A stretch of 64,000 nt of DNA from Porphyromonadaceae bacterium UBA4262 (GCA_002396085.1 DGWI01000041.1:17205-81204), one strand, 5' to 3'. Positions 9,137-18,093 are shown, counted from the stretch's first letter. The notes: generated by a model from the sequence alone, not told the origin. A program made the numbers and translations.

Positions 9137-9940
9137 TCACCACTTCATCTGCAAGAATGATGCCAAGTTGCAGTTGCTCTCCATCGGTTGCTCGATCTCG
9201 TCAGGCAGGGCTGCAAAGAAGTCGATGCCAGTGAGATGTTCGACCGAGTCGACACTGACGGCATATTGGCGTAGCGAGCCATTGCTAGATGCATTGGGAT
9301 AAATGAAGGCAATGGCGCGTGGTGGTCGAGCGTGGTGAGCCAGAATCACCTTGTAAAAACGCCGCGGCACCACTACCTCACCCTTGGTACGTGGCAGGTC
9401 GTGCTCAATGATGGGACCAGCAGCAATAATGAGGGCACTGTCGCGCCGTGCCCACTCACGAGCCTTCTCTTCCAGCCGATTCCACCCACCCTCGTTGAGC
9501 GACTTGTCCTGGGGGCAGACGTTGGTCATCAAGAACGACTCGCTCATGGCCTGTGCACTCCACTTCATGTCACCGGCAGGAGCCATGTGGCCGCGATCCA
9601 TGCCGCTACCGGCATAGTCTTTTGGGTTGGGGCATCCGCTGACCGAAGGGTCATCGGCAAAGCCCTTGCCACGCGGTTCATTGCCCAGCGTCTCGGCAGC
9701 GGTGAGCTCATAGATGACACATCGCGGCACCCTGGCTTGGGCATCAAAGTAGACCGTGAAACCCCGGTAGTCGACGCGCTGACACGAATCTAGCACCAAC
9801 TGCTGCAGGCTGTCGGTCATGGCAGGGCTGCAGGGCTCATCCTGCGAGCGACCGCACTGCCTGAACACCAACCAGCACACCAGTGCCATGGTCAGCGCCC
9901 AAAGGATGAGTTGCAATTGCCACTTGTGCTCAGCCAGCAT
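9137..9940 (-). CDS. Membrane-anchored DNA/RNA non-specific endonuclease (paralogue 2)
   Basis: A 267-aa nuclease. An N-terminal transmembrane anchor (about residues 9-27) replaces the cleavable signal of its neighbour. The Endonuclease_NS domain has DRGHMAPAGDM (about 112-122) and then TNVCPQ and LNEGGW. It is clearly a duplicate of 8148-9071 (same motif order and spacing) but lacks the Lys-rich linker. It starts only 6 nt after the stop of the upstream TPR gene (9947-11515), so the TPR protein and the two nucleases probably form one operon. A likely role is degrading extracellular or periplasmic nucleic acid for nucleotide salvage. Confidence 0.88.
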   Translation of the reverse strand: MLAEHKWQLQLILWALTMALVCWLVFRQCGRSQDEPCSPAMTDSLQQLVLDSCQRVDYRGFTVYFDAQARVPRCVIYELTAAETLGNEPRGKGFADDPSVSGCPNPKDYAGSGMDRGHMAPAGDMKWSAQAMSESFLMTNVCPQDKSLNEGGWNRLEEKAREWARRDSALIIAAGPIIEHDLPRTKGEVVVPRRFYKVILAHHARPPRAIAFIYPNASSNGSLRQYAVSVDSVEHLTGIDFFAALPDEIEQPMESNCNLASFLQMKW

Positions 9941-9946
9941 CTTGTA

Positions 9947-11515
9947 TCAAGGATTTTGTGATTCTTTGTACTCGTTGGCTAGAGTGCTACGCAGGGTAGA
10001 ACCATCCATTTTTAAGAGTTTTTCCATCGATTCAATGGTGCCAAGTGCTTCTTTATTGCGCTTATAGTAGTCGATGACTTGAAGCATCACCTCACAGTAC
10101 ATTGCCTCATCAGTTTTGGACACATTGAACTCAATGGCGTGCTCGGTCATTGCTGCCATGTAGGCAGCCATTAGTTCTACATGGGTCATTGCCGCATTTG
10201 CACTAATGGTAAATGTGAACTCATCTGTATTAGTCATCCACATCATCAAGAATCTCTTTGCTTCTTTCTGGGTGACATCATTTGGATTAATCGGTTGCTC
10301 CAGATACCACTTGGCTAGCCGCAGGGCATCGTTGCGGTGCTCACGACATCCATCAGCAGTTGAGATTTCCTCGATGCTTGGGATGTTAAGAGCGTGTTTC
10401 TTGTATATCATGGTCATCACAGTAGGCTCATCTTTGGTTGGGACAAACCTGTTATCGGCAAACCAACTGGCAAATTTCTCAAACTGCTCCTCCCCCTCTT
10501 TGGTATCAAACCATTGGATTGTCTCGTCGTTGGCACCCGGCGACATCAGCCACATATTATAGGCCATCCAGTGACCGCTCTTGATGAGTTTCCGGTGATA
10601 GTCAAGCAGCGACAGATTGTAATAACCTGGTGCGACAGTGTCAATGTGTTCCAAAGCCGACTTACGCAGGTCGGCAATCATGGCCACGGTGAGTTTCTTG
10701 GTCTGCAATAACTCGATAGCAGCATGCGATTTCAGCGTACCCATCTCATACAGCAAGGGAAATGGCACTTGAATGTCGGAAGAATCACTGGACATGTAGA
10801 CGGTATTATATTTGGTCAAAGACACATGGACTTTGCCTTCCTCTTCAATCTTAACATTCTCTGTATAAAGGTCATAGATGAGTTTACCCATCTCGGAACA
10901 GCGTTCCGAGTTGGGCTGTAGATTACACACAACCTCGGCATATACAATAGCCCATAGTGGCTCGGTAGAATTTGCATAGAGTCTTGCCAAACGATAGTAG
11001 TTGCTAGCAAAATCAGGCTGTACCTCCACACCACGAAGGTAGCATTGCACCGCCTCGTTGTATCGCTTGTGCATCGTGTGTATATTACCCTTCTCGAGAT
11101 AGAGATAACCCGAGTTGGGGAATCGCTTGAGGCCCTCATCATAAATTCTGAGTGCCGCTTCAGGATCGCCAAGCACATCTTGCGCATTGCCCACAAGTTG
11201 ATAGCACATGGGCTCAACCTCGGGATGCCCAAAGAGTTTAGGACCATCCTTGACAATGCGCTTGTAGTCGCCAGCCCTATAACGAGCATAAAGTCGCTCA
11301 TATTCGAGGGTGTAGTTGTTAGAATATTTCTTGCACAGTTTGTCAAGAATCTTAACAGCATCTTTGGCTTTGCCGTTGTCCATGAGTGATACGGCCTCGT
11401 CCAATTGTGCGCGGTCAGTGCCGCTGATCAAGTCAATAGACCGCTGCGCCTGTGACCCCAATGACCACGCCACGATGCAAATCAAAATCAGAATGCGGAA
11501 AAAGGAAGTCTTCAT
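9947..11515 (-). CDS. Secreted TPR-repeat protein
   Basis: A 522-aa protein. I start it at the ATG at 11515 (MKTSFFRILILICIVAWSLG...), which gives a good signal peptide. The open frame extends further upstream, but that part runs antisense-like through the next gene. Residues of about 25-240 are tetratricopeptide helices (for example ALRIYDEGLKRFPNSGYLY followed by GNIHTMHKRYNEAVQCYLRG). The C-terminal half is helical and unrecognised. TPR proteins are scaffolds, so no enzymatic role is implied. It sits 6 nt upstream of the anchored nuclease and 77 nt after the serine hydrolase, all on the minus strand, which suggests one transcription unit starting at 12744-12775. Confidence 0.75.
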   Translation of the reverse strand: MKTSFFRILILICIVAWSLGSQAQRSIDLISGTDRAQLDEAVSLMDNGKAKDAVKILDKLCKKYSNNYTLEYERLYARYRAGDYKRIVKDGPKLFGHPEVEPMCYQLVGNAQDVLGDPEAALRIYDEGLKRFPNSGYLYLEKGNIHTMHKRYNEAVQCYLRGVEVQPDFASNYYRLARLYANSTEPLWAIVYAEVVCNLQPNSERCSEMGKLIYDLYTENVKIEEEGKVHVSLTKYNTVYMSSDSSDIQVPFPLLYEMGTLKSHAAIELLQTKKLTVAMIADLRKSALEHIDTVAPGYYNLSLLDYHRKLIKSGHWMAYNMWLMSPGANDETIQWFDTKEGEEQFEKFASWFADNRFVPTKDEPTVMTMIYKKHALNIPSIEEISTADGCREHRNDALRLAKWYLEQPINPNDVTQKEAKRFLMMWMTNTDEFTFTISANAAMTHVELMAAYMAAMTEHAIEFNVSKTDEAMYCEVMLQVIDYYKRNKEALGTIESMEKLLKMDGSTLRSTLANEYKESQNP

Positions 11516-11592
11516 AGGGTGATTAACTTTATAGTAGTGAATCTTTTCGGTTTTCAGTACTTTCTGAACGCTGAATACAGAGAACCGACAAC

Positions 11593-12714
11593 TTAAATGA
11601 ACGAGAAAATGATGTCCCAGATGCGGTTGACGATGGCCATGCGGTCGATGTCGTCGCGGGTCGAGAAGAACATGAAAGTGATGTCGCGCTCGGGCACCTT
11701 GCCGGCATAGATGGTGAAGCCGCCGTTGTCGCCCGTGTGGTAGACAATCTTGGGACGACCGGGTGTCTGTTGCACAAAGAAACCGTAGCCGTAGCCCACG
11801 TTGGGCTGGTAGCCGTAGTTGGCATCGGGCTGCAGCATGACATGGGGCGTGTAGGCCATGGCGCGTGACACGGGGCTCCACACCTTGCCATCGCGCAGGG
11901 CGTGTTCCCACCGGGCAAACTCACGCACCGAGGTGTAGATGCCGCCATCGGCCTTAGTGGCGAAGAAAGTCTCCTCGCCGTAGTCATACTCGACATATCG
12001 GCCTTGGTCATCGTCCCAGCGGTAGCCGTGCGCACTATTGGGCATCTCACGCCCATCAGCGAAGTACTGCGTGTGCTTCATACCAGCCTTGCTGAAGATG
12101 TGGCGGTGCATATAGTCCTCAAAGTCCTCGCCCGAGTAGCGCGGGACAATCTGATAGGCCAACTGGAAGGTGGGATTCTGATACTTGTATTGTGTGCCTG
12201 GCTCAAACTCAAGCGCTTGCAAGTGAGCCATGAAACTAGTCGACTCAACATCGGTGGCCGTGAGCACAAAGTGACGGTCATTGCGGTTGCGGATGTCGGG
12301 TATGCCCGATGTGTGACTGAGCAGATGATGCAGTGTGATGCGCTTGTAGAATGGCTGCGTCCATTCAGGAAACATCTGCGACATGGTTGTCTGCAAGCTC
12401 AATTTGCCTTGCTCGACCAGTTGCAGCAATGCCACAGCACTGAACTGCTTGCTCACCGAAGCGATACAGAAGTTGGTGGTCGGGGTCACATCGGCACCAG
12501 TCTCAAGGTCGGCCTTGCCATAGCAATGCTCAAAGATGGTCTTACCCCCCTGCTGAATGAGTACTGCTGCACCGGGTTGGGCAGGGTCATTGTAGACCTG
12601 CTCGAATACCTGATTGACCTGTTGTCTGAATTGTTTCATGTCCTTCTTGCTGACTGCCATGGCGCTAATGCCCACAAGAGCCATCGACCACAGCATGAGA
12701 TTACGCACGCTCAT
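11593..12714 (-). CDS. Beta-lactamase-family serine hydrolase (class C / DD-peptidase-like)
   Basis: A 373-aa protein of the beta-lactamase / PBP4*-like family with an N-terminal signal peptide. The three family motifs are present in order: SVSK (about residue 86; nucleophile Ser and Lys), YQN (about 176; the Y-x-N pair) and HTG (about 325, in place of KTG). Typical family substrates are D-amino-acid peptides or esters in the periplasm. The sequence does not show true beta-lactamase activity. It has its own good promoter and is the first gene of the minus-strand run into the TPR and nuclease genes. Confidence 0.85.
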   Translation of the reverse strand: MSVRNLMLWSMALVGISAMAVSKKDMKQFRQQVNQVFEQVYNDPAQPGAAVLIQQGGKTIFEHCYGKADLETGADVTPTTNFCIASVSKQFSAVALLQLVEQGKLSLQTTMSQMFPEWTQPFYKRITLHHLLSHTSGIPDIRNRNDRHFVLTATDVESTSFMAHLQALEFEPGTQYKYQNPTFQLAYQIVPRYSGEDFEDYMHRHIFSKAGMKHTQYFADGREMPNSAHGYRWDDDQGRYVEYDYGEETFFATKADGGIYTSVREFARWEHALRDGKVWSPVSRAMAYTPHVMLQPDANYGYQPNVGYGYGFFVQQTPGRPKIVYHTGDNGGFTIYAGKVPERDITFMFFSTRDDIDRMAIVNRIWDIIFSFI

Positions 12715-12743
12715 CTTTTTATCTTTTCATGTTATTATCTATG

Positions 12744-12775
12744 CAAAAGTAGTGCTTTGCCAGCAACTATACAAA
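12744..12775 (-). promoter_or_regulatory. Bacteroidetes promoter for the serine hydrolase operon
   Basis: On the minus strand, TTTG (12772-12775) and TACTTTTG (12744-12751) are separated by exactly 20 nt. This is the canonical -33/-7 layout, 30 nt before the start codon. Confidence 0.75.
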
Positions 12776-12953
12776 TAATCGTTGATTTTTTTGCCTCAAT
12801 TATCAACCGGTCGGATGATTGAGGCAATTTTTAGACCAATTGAACTGCACCTTGGAAATAATAGCGAAAAACTTTGTTTCGCGCTTGGTTTGCACTATGT
12901 TGAGAGCGTTGCCCTCGAAATTAGGCTGCGTTTTGGAAAAACTCAAAACAAGT

Positions 12954-12985
12954 TTTGGTTTTTCGCTCAACTTGCACTAATTTTG
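12954..12985 (+). promoter_or_regulatory. Bacteroidetes promoter for purC
   Basis: TTTG (12954-12957), a 20-nt spacer and TAATTTTG (12978-12985) lie 26 nt before the purC ATG. The rest of the 297-nt gap (12715-13011) shows no gene or purine riboswitch. Confidence 0.75.
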
Positions 12986-13011
12986 CAGCCAAATTCTAGG
13001 CAAACATAGAT

Positions 13012-13953
13012 ATGACACTCACAAAGACTGATTTCAATTTCCCGGGACAGAAAAGCGTGTACCATGGCAAGGTGCGCGATGTGTATAACATCAACGATGA
13101 CCTGCTGGTGATGGTCGCCACCGACCGCATCAGTGCCTTTGATGTCATCCTGCCCAAAGGCATTCCCAGCAAGGGACAAGTTCTCAATCAGATAGCAGCC
13201 GGCTTCCTGGATGCCACTGCCGACATCGTTCCCAACTGGAAGTTGGCCACTCCTGACCCCATGGTGACTGTGGGCAAGCGTTGCGAGGGTTTCGCCGTTG
13301 AGATGATCATCCGCGGTTACCTCACGGGCAGTGCCTGGCGCGAGTACAAGAACGGTTGCCGCCTGCTGTGCGGAGTGCCCCTGCCCGACGGCATGCGTGA
13401 GAATGAGCGCTTCCCCGAGCCCATCATCACCCCGACCACCAAGGCCGAGCAAGGTCATGATGAGAACATCTCGCGCGAAGAGATCATTGCTCAGGGCATC
13501 GTCAGCGCCGAGGACTATGCCGTGATGGAACAGTACACACGTGCCCTGTTTGCCCGCGGCACCGAGATTGCTGCCAGCAAGGGGCTGATTCTGGTCGATA
13601 CCAAGTATGAGTTTGGCAAACGCGACGGTCAAGTCATCCTCATGGACGAGATTCACACTCCCGACTCAAGCCGCTACTTCTATGCCGAGGGATATGAGGA
13701 ACGCTTCGCCAAGGGTGAACCGCAGCGACAACTCAGCAAGGAGTTTGTGCGCCAGTGGCTCATCGAGCACGACTTTATGGGCAAGCCCGGTCAGCAGGTA
13801 CCTGAGATGACCGACGAGTACTGCCAGAGCGTCGCCGACCGTTACATCGAACTCTATGAGGAAATCACTGGCACCAAGTTTGAGCCCGCGACCGACACCG
13901 ACCTCGCCGCACGCATCGAACGCAACGTTACCAACTGGCTCAAAGATAATTAA
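13012..13953 (+). CDS. purC: Phosphoribosylaminoimidazole-succinocarboxamide synthase
   Basis: SAICAR synthetase, 313 aa. It makes SAICAR from CAIR, aspartate and ATP in purine synthesis, in the cytoplasm. Visible signatures are the N-terminal GKVRDVY phosphate-binding segment, ATDRISAFDV, the IIRGYLTGSAWREY block, and LVDTKYEFG followed by LMDEIHTPDSSRY. It is the longer (~300-aa) form common in Bacteroidetes. The start is set by the promoter and the LTKTDFNFPG opening. menG follows after 105 nt, most of it an AT-rich inverted repeat. Confidence 0.97.
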   Translation: MTLTKTDFNFPGQKSVYHGKVRDVYNINDDLLVMVATDRISAFDVILPKGIPSKGQVLNQIAAGFLDATADIVPNWKLATPDPMVTVGKRCEGFAVEMIIRGYLTGSAWREYKNGCRLLCGVPLPDGMRENERFPEPIITPTTKAEQGHDENISREEIIAQGIVSAEDYAVMEQYTRALFARGTEIAASKGLILVDTKYEFGKRDGQVILMDEIHTPDSSRYFYAEGYEERFAKGEPQRQLSKEFVRQWLIEHDFMGKPGQQVPEMTDEYCQSVADRYIELYEEITGTKFEPATDTDLAARIERNVTNWLKDN

Positions 13954-14050
13954 GAATTAATAATTAATAATTGTGACTTTAGATAGCCTCGGTTGCTAAT
14001 TCTCAACTACCGGTGCAGCAATCTTAATTCTAAATTATTAATTCTTAATT
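13954..14050. repeat. AT-rich inverted repeat between purC and menG
   Basis: The left arm (13954-13972) and right arm (14024-14050) are built from AATTCTTAATT-type units and flank a GC-richer core of about 50 nt. The same architecture recurs at 14812, 20422, 34165, 47082 and elsewhere in the window. Confidence 0.7.
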
Positions 14051-14058
14051 GAAAGACT

Positions 14059-14811
14059 ATGGCCCAAGACGTAGAACAGATCAAGCCCTATCAGGAGCAA
14101 GGCAGCAAAACCGAGCAAGTGCGCGACATGTTTGACTCGATTGCACCCGCCTACGACTTCATGAACCGTGCCATGACCATGGGCATCGACCGATGGTGGC
14201 GGCGCGTGGCTGTGAGTTGGGTCAAGAAGCACTTGCACGACACCCTTGCGCCACGTCTGCTGGATGTGGCCACAGGTACAGGCGACTTTGCCATTCAGTT
14301 GCACAAGAGCATTGCCGATAGCCGGGTCACCGGCATCGACTTGAGTCAAGGCATGCTTGATGTGGCGAGCGAAAAGGTAGCCAAGAAGGGACTGACAGAC
14401 TACATCGCCTTTGAACAAGGCGATTGCTTGGCACTGCCCTATGAAGACAGGACATTTGATGCTGTGACTGTGGCCTTCGGGGTTCGCAACTTCGAGCATC
14501 TGGATCGTGGCTATGCCGAGATGTTCCGCGTGCTGCAGCCAGGTGGCATGTTGTGTGTGCTGGAGTTGTCCACGCCCCAGAATCGCCTGATTCGCTGGTT
14601 CTACGACCTTTACACCCTGCACATCATCCCCTGGGTGGGATCGCTCAAAAGCGGCGACAAGAGTGCCTATCGCTACTTGCCACAGAGCATCGCCGCAGTG
14701 CCACAAGGTCAGACCATGCTCGACATCATGAGGCAAGCGGGGTTCACACAATGCAAGGCTCGCACACTGACCCTGGGCACGTGCACCATCTATCTGGGAA
14801 TCAAGAATTAA
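14059..14811 (+). CDS. menG: Demethylmenaquinone methyltransferase
   Basis: A 250-aa class I SAM methyltransferase of the UbiE/MenG family that methylates demethylmenaquinone in the last step of menaquinone synthesis. Signatures are DSIAPAYDFMNRAMTMGID near the N-terminus, the SAM motif LLDVATGTGDFA (about 72-83), AFGVRNFEHLD, and the C-terminal GDKSAYRYLPQS. Bacteroidales make menaquinone, not ubiquinone, so MenG is the right name. The quinone also feeds the NrfHA nitrite reductase encoded at 58.7-60.9 kb. It follows purC on the same strand and may be co-transcribed. Confidence 0.95.
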   Translation: MAQDVEQIKPYQEQGSKTEQVRDMFDSIAPAYDFMNRAMTMGIDRWWRRVAVSWVKKHLHDTLAPRLLDVATGTGDFAIQLHKSIADSRVTGIDLSQGMLDVASEKVAKKGLTDYIAFEQGDCLALPYEDRTFDAVTVAFGVRNFEHLDRGYAEMFRVLQPGGMLCVLELSTPQNRLIRWFYDLYTLHIIPWVGSLKSGDKSAYRYLPQSIAAVPQGQTMLDIMRQAGFTQCKARTLTLGTCTIYLGIKN

Positions 14812-14911
14812 TTGAGAATTAATTTTGAATTAAGAATTAAGATTGCCACGCTGGCAGTAGGGACGCGGCAGTTGCATGTACTGCACCCCTTCTTAATTCT
14901 TAATTCTTAAT
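14812..14911. repeat. AT-rich inverted repeat between menG and the portal gene
   Basis: The left arm (about 14821-14842) and the right arm of tandem TTCTTAATT (about 14889-14911) flank a GC-rich core with its own short hairpin. The right arm overlaps the last codons of the portal gene and supplies its stop codon. Confidence 0.7.
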
Positions 14912-16322
14912 TTGTTTTATTTCCTGCGCTGCCAATCAGGCTGTTGCGCTTGTTGCGAAAGGCTGTGAAAGTATCAAAGAGATCGGTCAGGGCGATGACA
15001 GCATTCTGCGACTGCGCCTGGTAGAGCGAGGCCGAGTTTCCGCCCAATCCTGTGTGCCCCTGCATGGCACCGCTGACACCGCTCACTTGCTCGAGCAGAC
15101 GCATCTGCAACTGAATCATGTCATATGCCCCCAGGTTGCCGCCGTTGGTGACAATCTGCTCGGGACGGGCATCGCTCTCGCGCGGGTCATAGGGCAAGAT
15201 GCCACCCGCATTGGTCCAGGCTCGGCGCACATCGCCCCAAGTAAAGCCGTCGGGCAAGGCGGTCTCGGGAAAAAGCAACACTCCCTTGGCACTGGCCTCC
15301 ATCACATGGTTTGCCATGGTGATGAGGCGGTTCACTTGTTTCTGTTGATCAATCGCACCCTCGACAAATGAGTGAACCTCACCATCGATGAGCGGATAGA
15401 ACTTGGTGACAAAGGGGTGCATCCCATGCTGCGCTGGTGCTAGGCAGGTTGCCAACAGATCGCCCATGGGCGAGAACCAGCGGCACACCCATTGCGTCTG
15501 CACATCCCAGCGAGTGACCATGTCAGGGTCTTGCCGCACACGCTTGACATCGCGAGACTGTGACAAGGGCACGACCGTGAGGCGCGCCGTGCGGCGGTTG
15601 TGGCACACCAGCACCTCACGGCTCTCGAGTTTCCACACCTCAATGGCGCGGCAATGGGCCCCCGCTGCATTCCAGAATCCACTTCCCTGCACAGCATCGG
15701 CACCGATACTGGTCGTGAGCGCGGCGATTCGCTGCCCCACTTGCTCACTATAGAGCCGTCGCACCCACTGCGCCCGCCGTCGCGACCCGCCTGCTACACG
15801 CTGTAGCAGCTCGGCCATGGTCAGGTCGTGCAACTGCCCCAGCAAGTGGCAATCCTTGCCGCGCGGGTCATGAACCGAATCGATAAAGAACTGATTGAGA
15901 TTAACATTGTCGACACACAGTCGGTTCTTGCCCAAAATCGCACGGGTCTCAATGCGCTGGACAGCGCACCCCGAGATGAGGAACTCCTCAAGCGCACGGC
16001 TATCGAGTTCGTCAAGTTGCAGTTTCTCGACCGCCTGTGCCACTTGTTTGTCGGCAGGCACGACAGCATCAATCACTTGTGAACGATAGCGCCCTACGAC
16101 CGTACGCACGAGTTGTCGCAGCAAGTTGTTGGTGAGTGGCTGAGTACCATTGCGCACAACGCGCTCACGATCAGTCATGGTGTCGCCATCACGATCGGTG
16201 AACATGTCGCTCCATTGGTCACCGTAGGTGAATCGCTTGTTGCGGGCGCGGCTTTCACGCAGGCTGGTGCATCGCATCCAAGCATGATAGGCATCCAGCA
16301 GAATCTGTAGGTTGTTTTCCAT
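14907..16322 (-). CDS. Orphan phage portal-like protein
   Basis: A 471-aa protein resembling P22-type phage portal proteins. It has an N-terminal YGDQWSD segment after a basic RESRARNKRF stretch, PLTNNLLRQLVRTVVGRYRS, a FIDSVHDPRGKDC block, and the C-terminal third GAIDQQKQVNRLITM. Portals form the dodecameric DNA gate of the capsid. No terminase, capsid or tail gene is nearby. The reading frame ends inside an AT-rich repeat, so the C-terminus may be truncated. Only an M15 peptidase follows the same orientation, 20 nt upstream. It looks like a retained prophage fragment rather than a functional phage. Family assignment is from remembered motifs. Confidence 0.6.
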   Translation of the reverse strand: MENNLQILLDAYHAWMRCTSLRESRARNKRFTYGDQWSDMFTDRDGDTMTDRERVVRNGTQPLTNNLLRQLVRTVVGRYRSQVIDAVVPADKQVAQAVEKLQLDELDSRALEEFLISGCAVQRIETRAILGKNRLCVDNVNLNQFFIDSVHDPRGKDCHLLGQLHDLTMAELLQRVAGGSRRRAQWVRRLYSEQVGQRIAALTTSIGADAVQGSGFWNAAGAHCRAIEVWKLESREVLVCHNRRTARLTVVPLSQSRDVKRVRQDPDMVTRWDVQTQWVCRWFSPMGDLLATCLAPAQHGMHPFVTKFYPLIDGEVHSFVEGAIDQQKQVNRLITMANHVMEASAKGVLLFPETALPDGFTWGDVRRAWTNAGGILPYDPRESDARPEQIVTNGGNLGAYDMIQLQMRLLEQVSGVSGAMQGHTGLGGNSASLYQAQSQNAVIALTDLFDTFTAFRNKRNSLIGSAGNKTN

Positions 16323-16327
16323 GGTTA

Positions 16328-16354
16328 TTAAGGGTTAAGGGTTAAGGGTTAGGG
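16328..16354 (+). repeat. TTAAGGG heptamer tandem repeat
   Basis: Three perfect TTAAGGG units (16328-16348) are followed by TTAGGG. It straddles the stop codon of the M15 peptidase and may arise by slippage. Confidence 0.6.
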
Positions 16355-16749
16355 TTGAGGCTGAAGTAGTGGCGGCGGTGCAGTGGGCCATAGGAGATGT
16401 GTAGCCACTGGTAGTTGTGTTCATTGATGACCTGGTCGACAGGCAAGTGCAAGTCGTGCAACAACTGCCACAGGCGGCGGTTGCCATCGCGAGAGCCTGT
16501 GGTCACATCGGCCGCCTCGCCCCGCAAATGCTGGCTCCGCGCCACACCGCCAACGGCACGGTTCAACGCCGGACAACGATAGCCACTCGTGACATAGATG
16601 GGGTGCCCCCAAGCCTCGCGCAAAGGGTCAAGGACATTGCCAACCAATTGGGTTAATGCGGCGACAACAGCCTGCGGTGGCGTGTTGTCGATGCCCAATC
16701 GCAGCGCAGTGGCCGAGCGAGTCAGTTCGCTCATGGTAAAGTGTTTCAT
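16342..16749 (-). CDS. M15-family peptidase (endolysin-like)
   Basis: A 135-aa peptidase M15 domain protein. I choose the ATG at 16749 (MKHFTMSELTRSATA), because the upstream 17 codons look non-coding. Zinc-site motifs are visible: HLRGEAADV (His and Asp of the HxxGxAxD pattern) and WLHISY near the C-terminus (second His), plus the substrate-loop YVTSGYRCPALN. This family cleaves peptidoglycan peptides (D,D- or L,D-bonds). In Bacteroidales these short cytoplasmic forms are usually phage lysis enzymes. The neighbouring portal-like gene supports a prophage origin. Confidence 0.8.
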   Translation of the reverse strand: MKHFTMSELTRSATALRLGIDNTPPQAVVAALTQLVGNVLDPLREAWGHPIYVTSGYRCPALNRAVGGVARSQHLRGEAADVTTGSRDGNRRLWQLLHDLHLPVDQVINEHNYQWLHISYGPLHRRHYFSLNPNP

Positions 16750-16842
16750 GGTTTTATAGGTATGGTGATTATACAACGATGGTGCAAAACTACAACTCAA
16801 GTGTAGCCCTGCACCACCTCATCGGCTAGTCGTATAATAACC

Positions 16843-17982
16843 TTACTTGAACAGCAACGGCACGAACTGGGTCAGATAGATGCGCCAGTTGCGCCACTCA
16901 TGGCCACCCGTGCTCTCAACGTAGGTGTAGCGAGGTGCCAGACGGGCAAGCAATGCAAGGAACTCTTTGTTGGCTTGGTAGAGGAAGTCGTCCTTGCCGA
17001 TGGCCACCCAGTAGAGTTTGTTGCCCTGACGGAATTGCTCGGCCAACTTCTGCTCGAGGTTGTCGTAGATGGGCGACTGCACACCTCGCATGGGGCGGAT
17101 GGCAGCCGAGAACAGGCCAACATAGCCGAAGTCCTTGGGCTGATTGGCACTGATGTAGAGCGAATGGAATCCACCCATCGACAGGCCTGCAATGGCACGA
17201 CCTGACTGCTTGTTGATAGTGCGGTAGTGCCGCTCAACATACTCCATGATGTCGGCAAACGTCGACTCAAACGACCCCTCCATCCACTGCTTGTGCTGAA
17301 ACGTCGGGGTCACCAGGCCGCGCTGGTCGCTGCCGGGGGCAGCCTGCTCGTCGACATTGCCATTGGGCATGACTACAATCATGGGCACAGCCTGGCCACT
17401 GGCGATGAGGTTGTCGAGCACTTGCGCCGCCTGGCCCTGGTGCAACCACGCCGTCTCGTCGCCGCCCGAGCCATGCAGCAAGTATAGCACCGGATAACGC
17501 TGGTTGCCCTGGTCGTAGCCGGCAGGCGTGTAGACCATCATGCGACGCGACTTGCCCACACGGGGCGAGTCGTACCACACGGCACTGACCTGGCCATGCG
17601 GCACATCTTGCGCCTGATAGAGCAGCTCTTGTCCACCGACAAAAAACATATTCTTGACCGTGGCGACGTCGCGCATGGTGTACACGTTGCTAGGGTCGAG
17701 CGTCTTGACGCCGTCGACCACAAAGTTATACAAATACAGGTCGGGAGCCAGTGTCCCGGTAGTGTAAGTCCACACACCTGCCGTGTCGCGCTCCAGCGGC
17801 CACAACACACCATAGTCCAACTGCACCTCTACGCGCTGTGCCATCGGAGCCTTGATGCTGAAGGTCACCGTGTTGTCATCATTCACTTGGGGTGAACTCT
17901 TGCCGCCACCCCACAAGGCTTGTTGCCCACTCATGGCCAAAACCATCATCGAGGCCAATGCCCCAGCCATAACCTTTTTCAT
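16843..17982 (-). CDS. Secreted CE1-like esterase with N-terminal E-set/CBM48-like domain
   Basis: A 379-aa protein. The ATG at 17982 gives MKKVMAGALASMMVLAMSG, a normal signal peptide; the longer frame upstream lacks one and crosses the promoter. Residues of about 30-125 form an Ig-like early-set domain as in feruloyl esterases (VEVQLDYG, TLAPDLYLYNFVVDG). The alpha/beta-hydrolase domain follows, with LYLLHGSGGDE, the nucleophile elbow GLSMGG (about 265-270) and the catalytic His in GGHEWRNW (about 357). Family members remove feruloyl or acetyl groups from xylan. No polysaccharide utilisation genes flank it, so the substrate is open. Confidence 0.85.
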   Translation of the reverse strand: MKKVMAGALASMMVLAMSGQQALWGGGKSSPQVNDDNTVTFSIKAPMAQRVEVQLDYGVLWPLERDTAGVWTYTTGTLAPDLYLYNFVVDGVKTLDPSNVYTMRDVATVKNMFFVGGQELLYQAQDVPHGQVSAVWYDSPRVGKSRRMMVYTPAGYDQGNQRYPVLYLLHGSGGDETAWLHQGQAAQVLDNLIASGQAVPMIVVMPNGNVDEQAAPGSDQRGLVTPTFQHKQWMEGSFESTFADIMEYVERHYRTINKQSGRAIAGLSMGGFHSLYISANQPKDFGYVGLFSAAIRPMRGVQSPIYDNLEQKLAEQFRQGNKLYWVAIGKDDFLYQANKEFLALLARLAPRYTYVESTGGHEWRNWRIYLTQFVPLLFK

Positions 17983-18000
17983 ATCGTTGAGTTTAAAATG

Positions 18001-18008
18001 CAAAGATA
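18001..18008 (-). promoter_or_regulatory. -7 element for the esterase gene
   Basis: TATCTTTG on the minus strand lies 19 nt before the ATG at 17982. No -33 TTTG is seen at the right distance. The position supports the chosen start, because the longer frame would begin upstream of transcription. Confidence 0.5.
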
Positions 18009-18093
18009 GTAACTTTCGGGCAAAGGATGCCGTACATTCGTAAAAAAACGATAAAAATGTGACAAGAAACGTAGTGGAATGGAATTTTATTGC

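Noticed and set aside
11516..11911. N-terminal extension of the TPR gene frame
   Set aside because: The extension is Arg/His-rich, overlaps the serine hydrolase in another frame, and would remove the clear signal peptide start at 11515.
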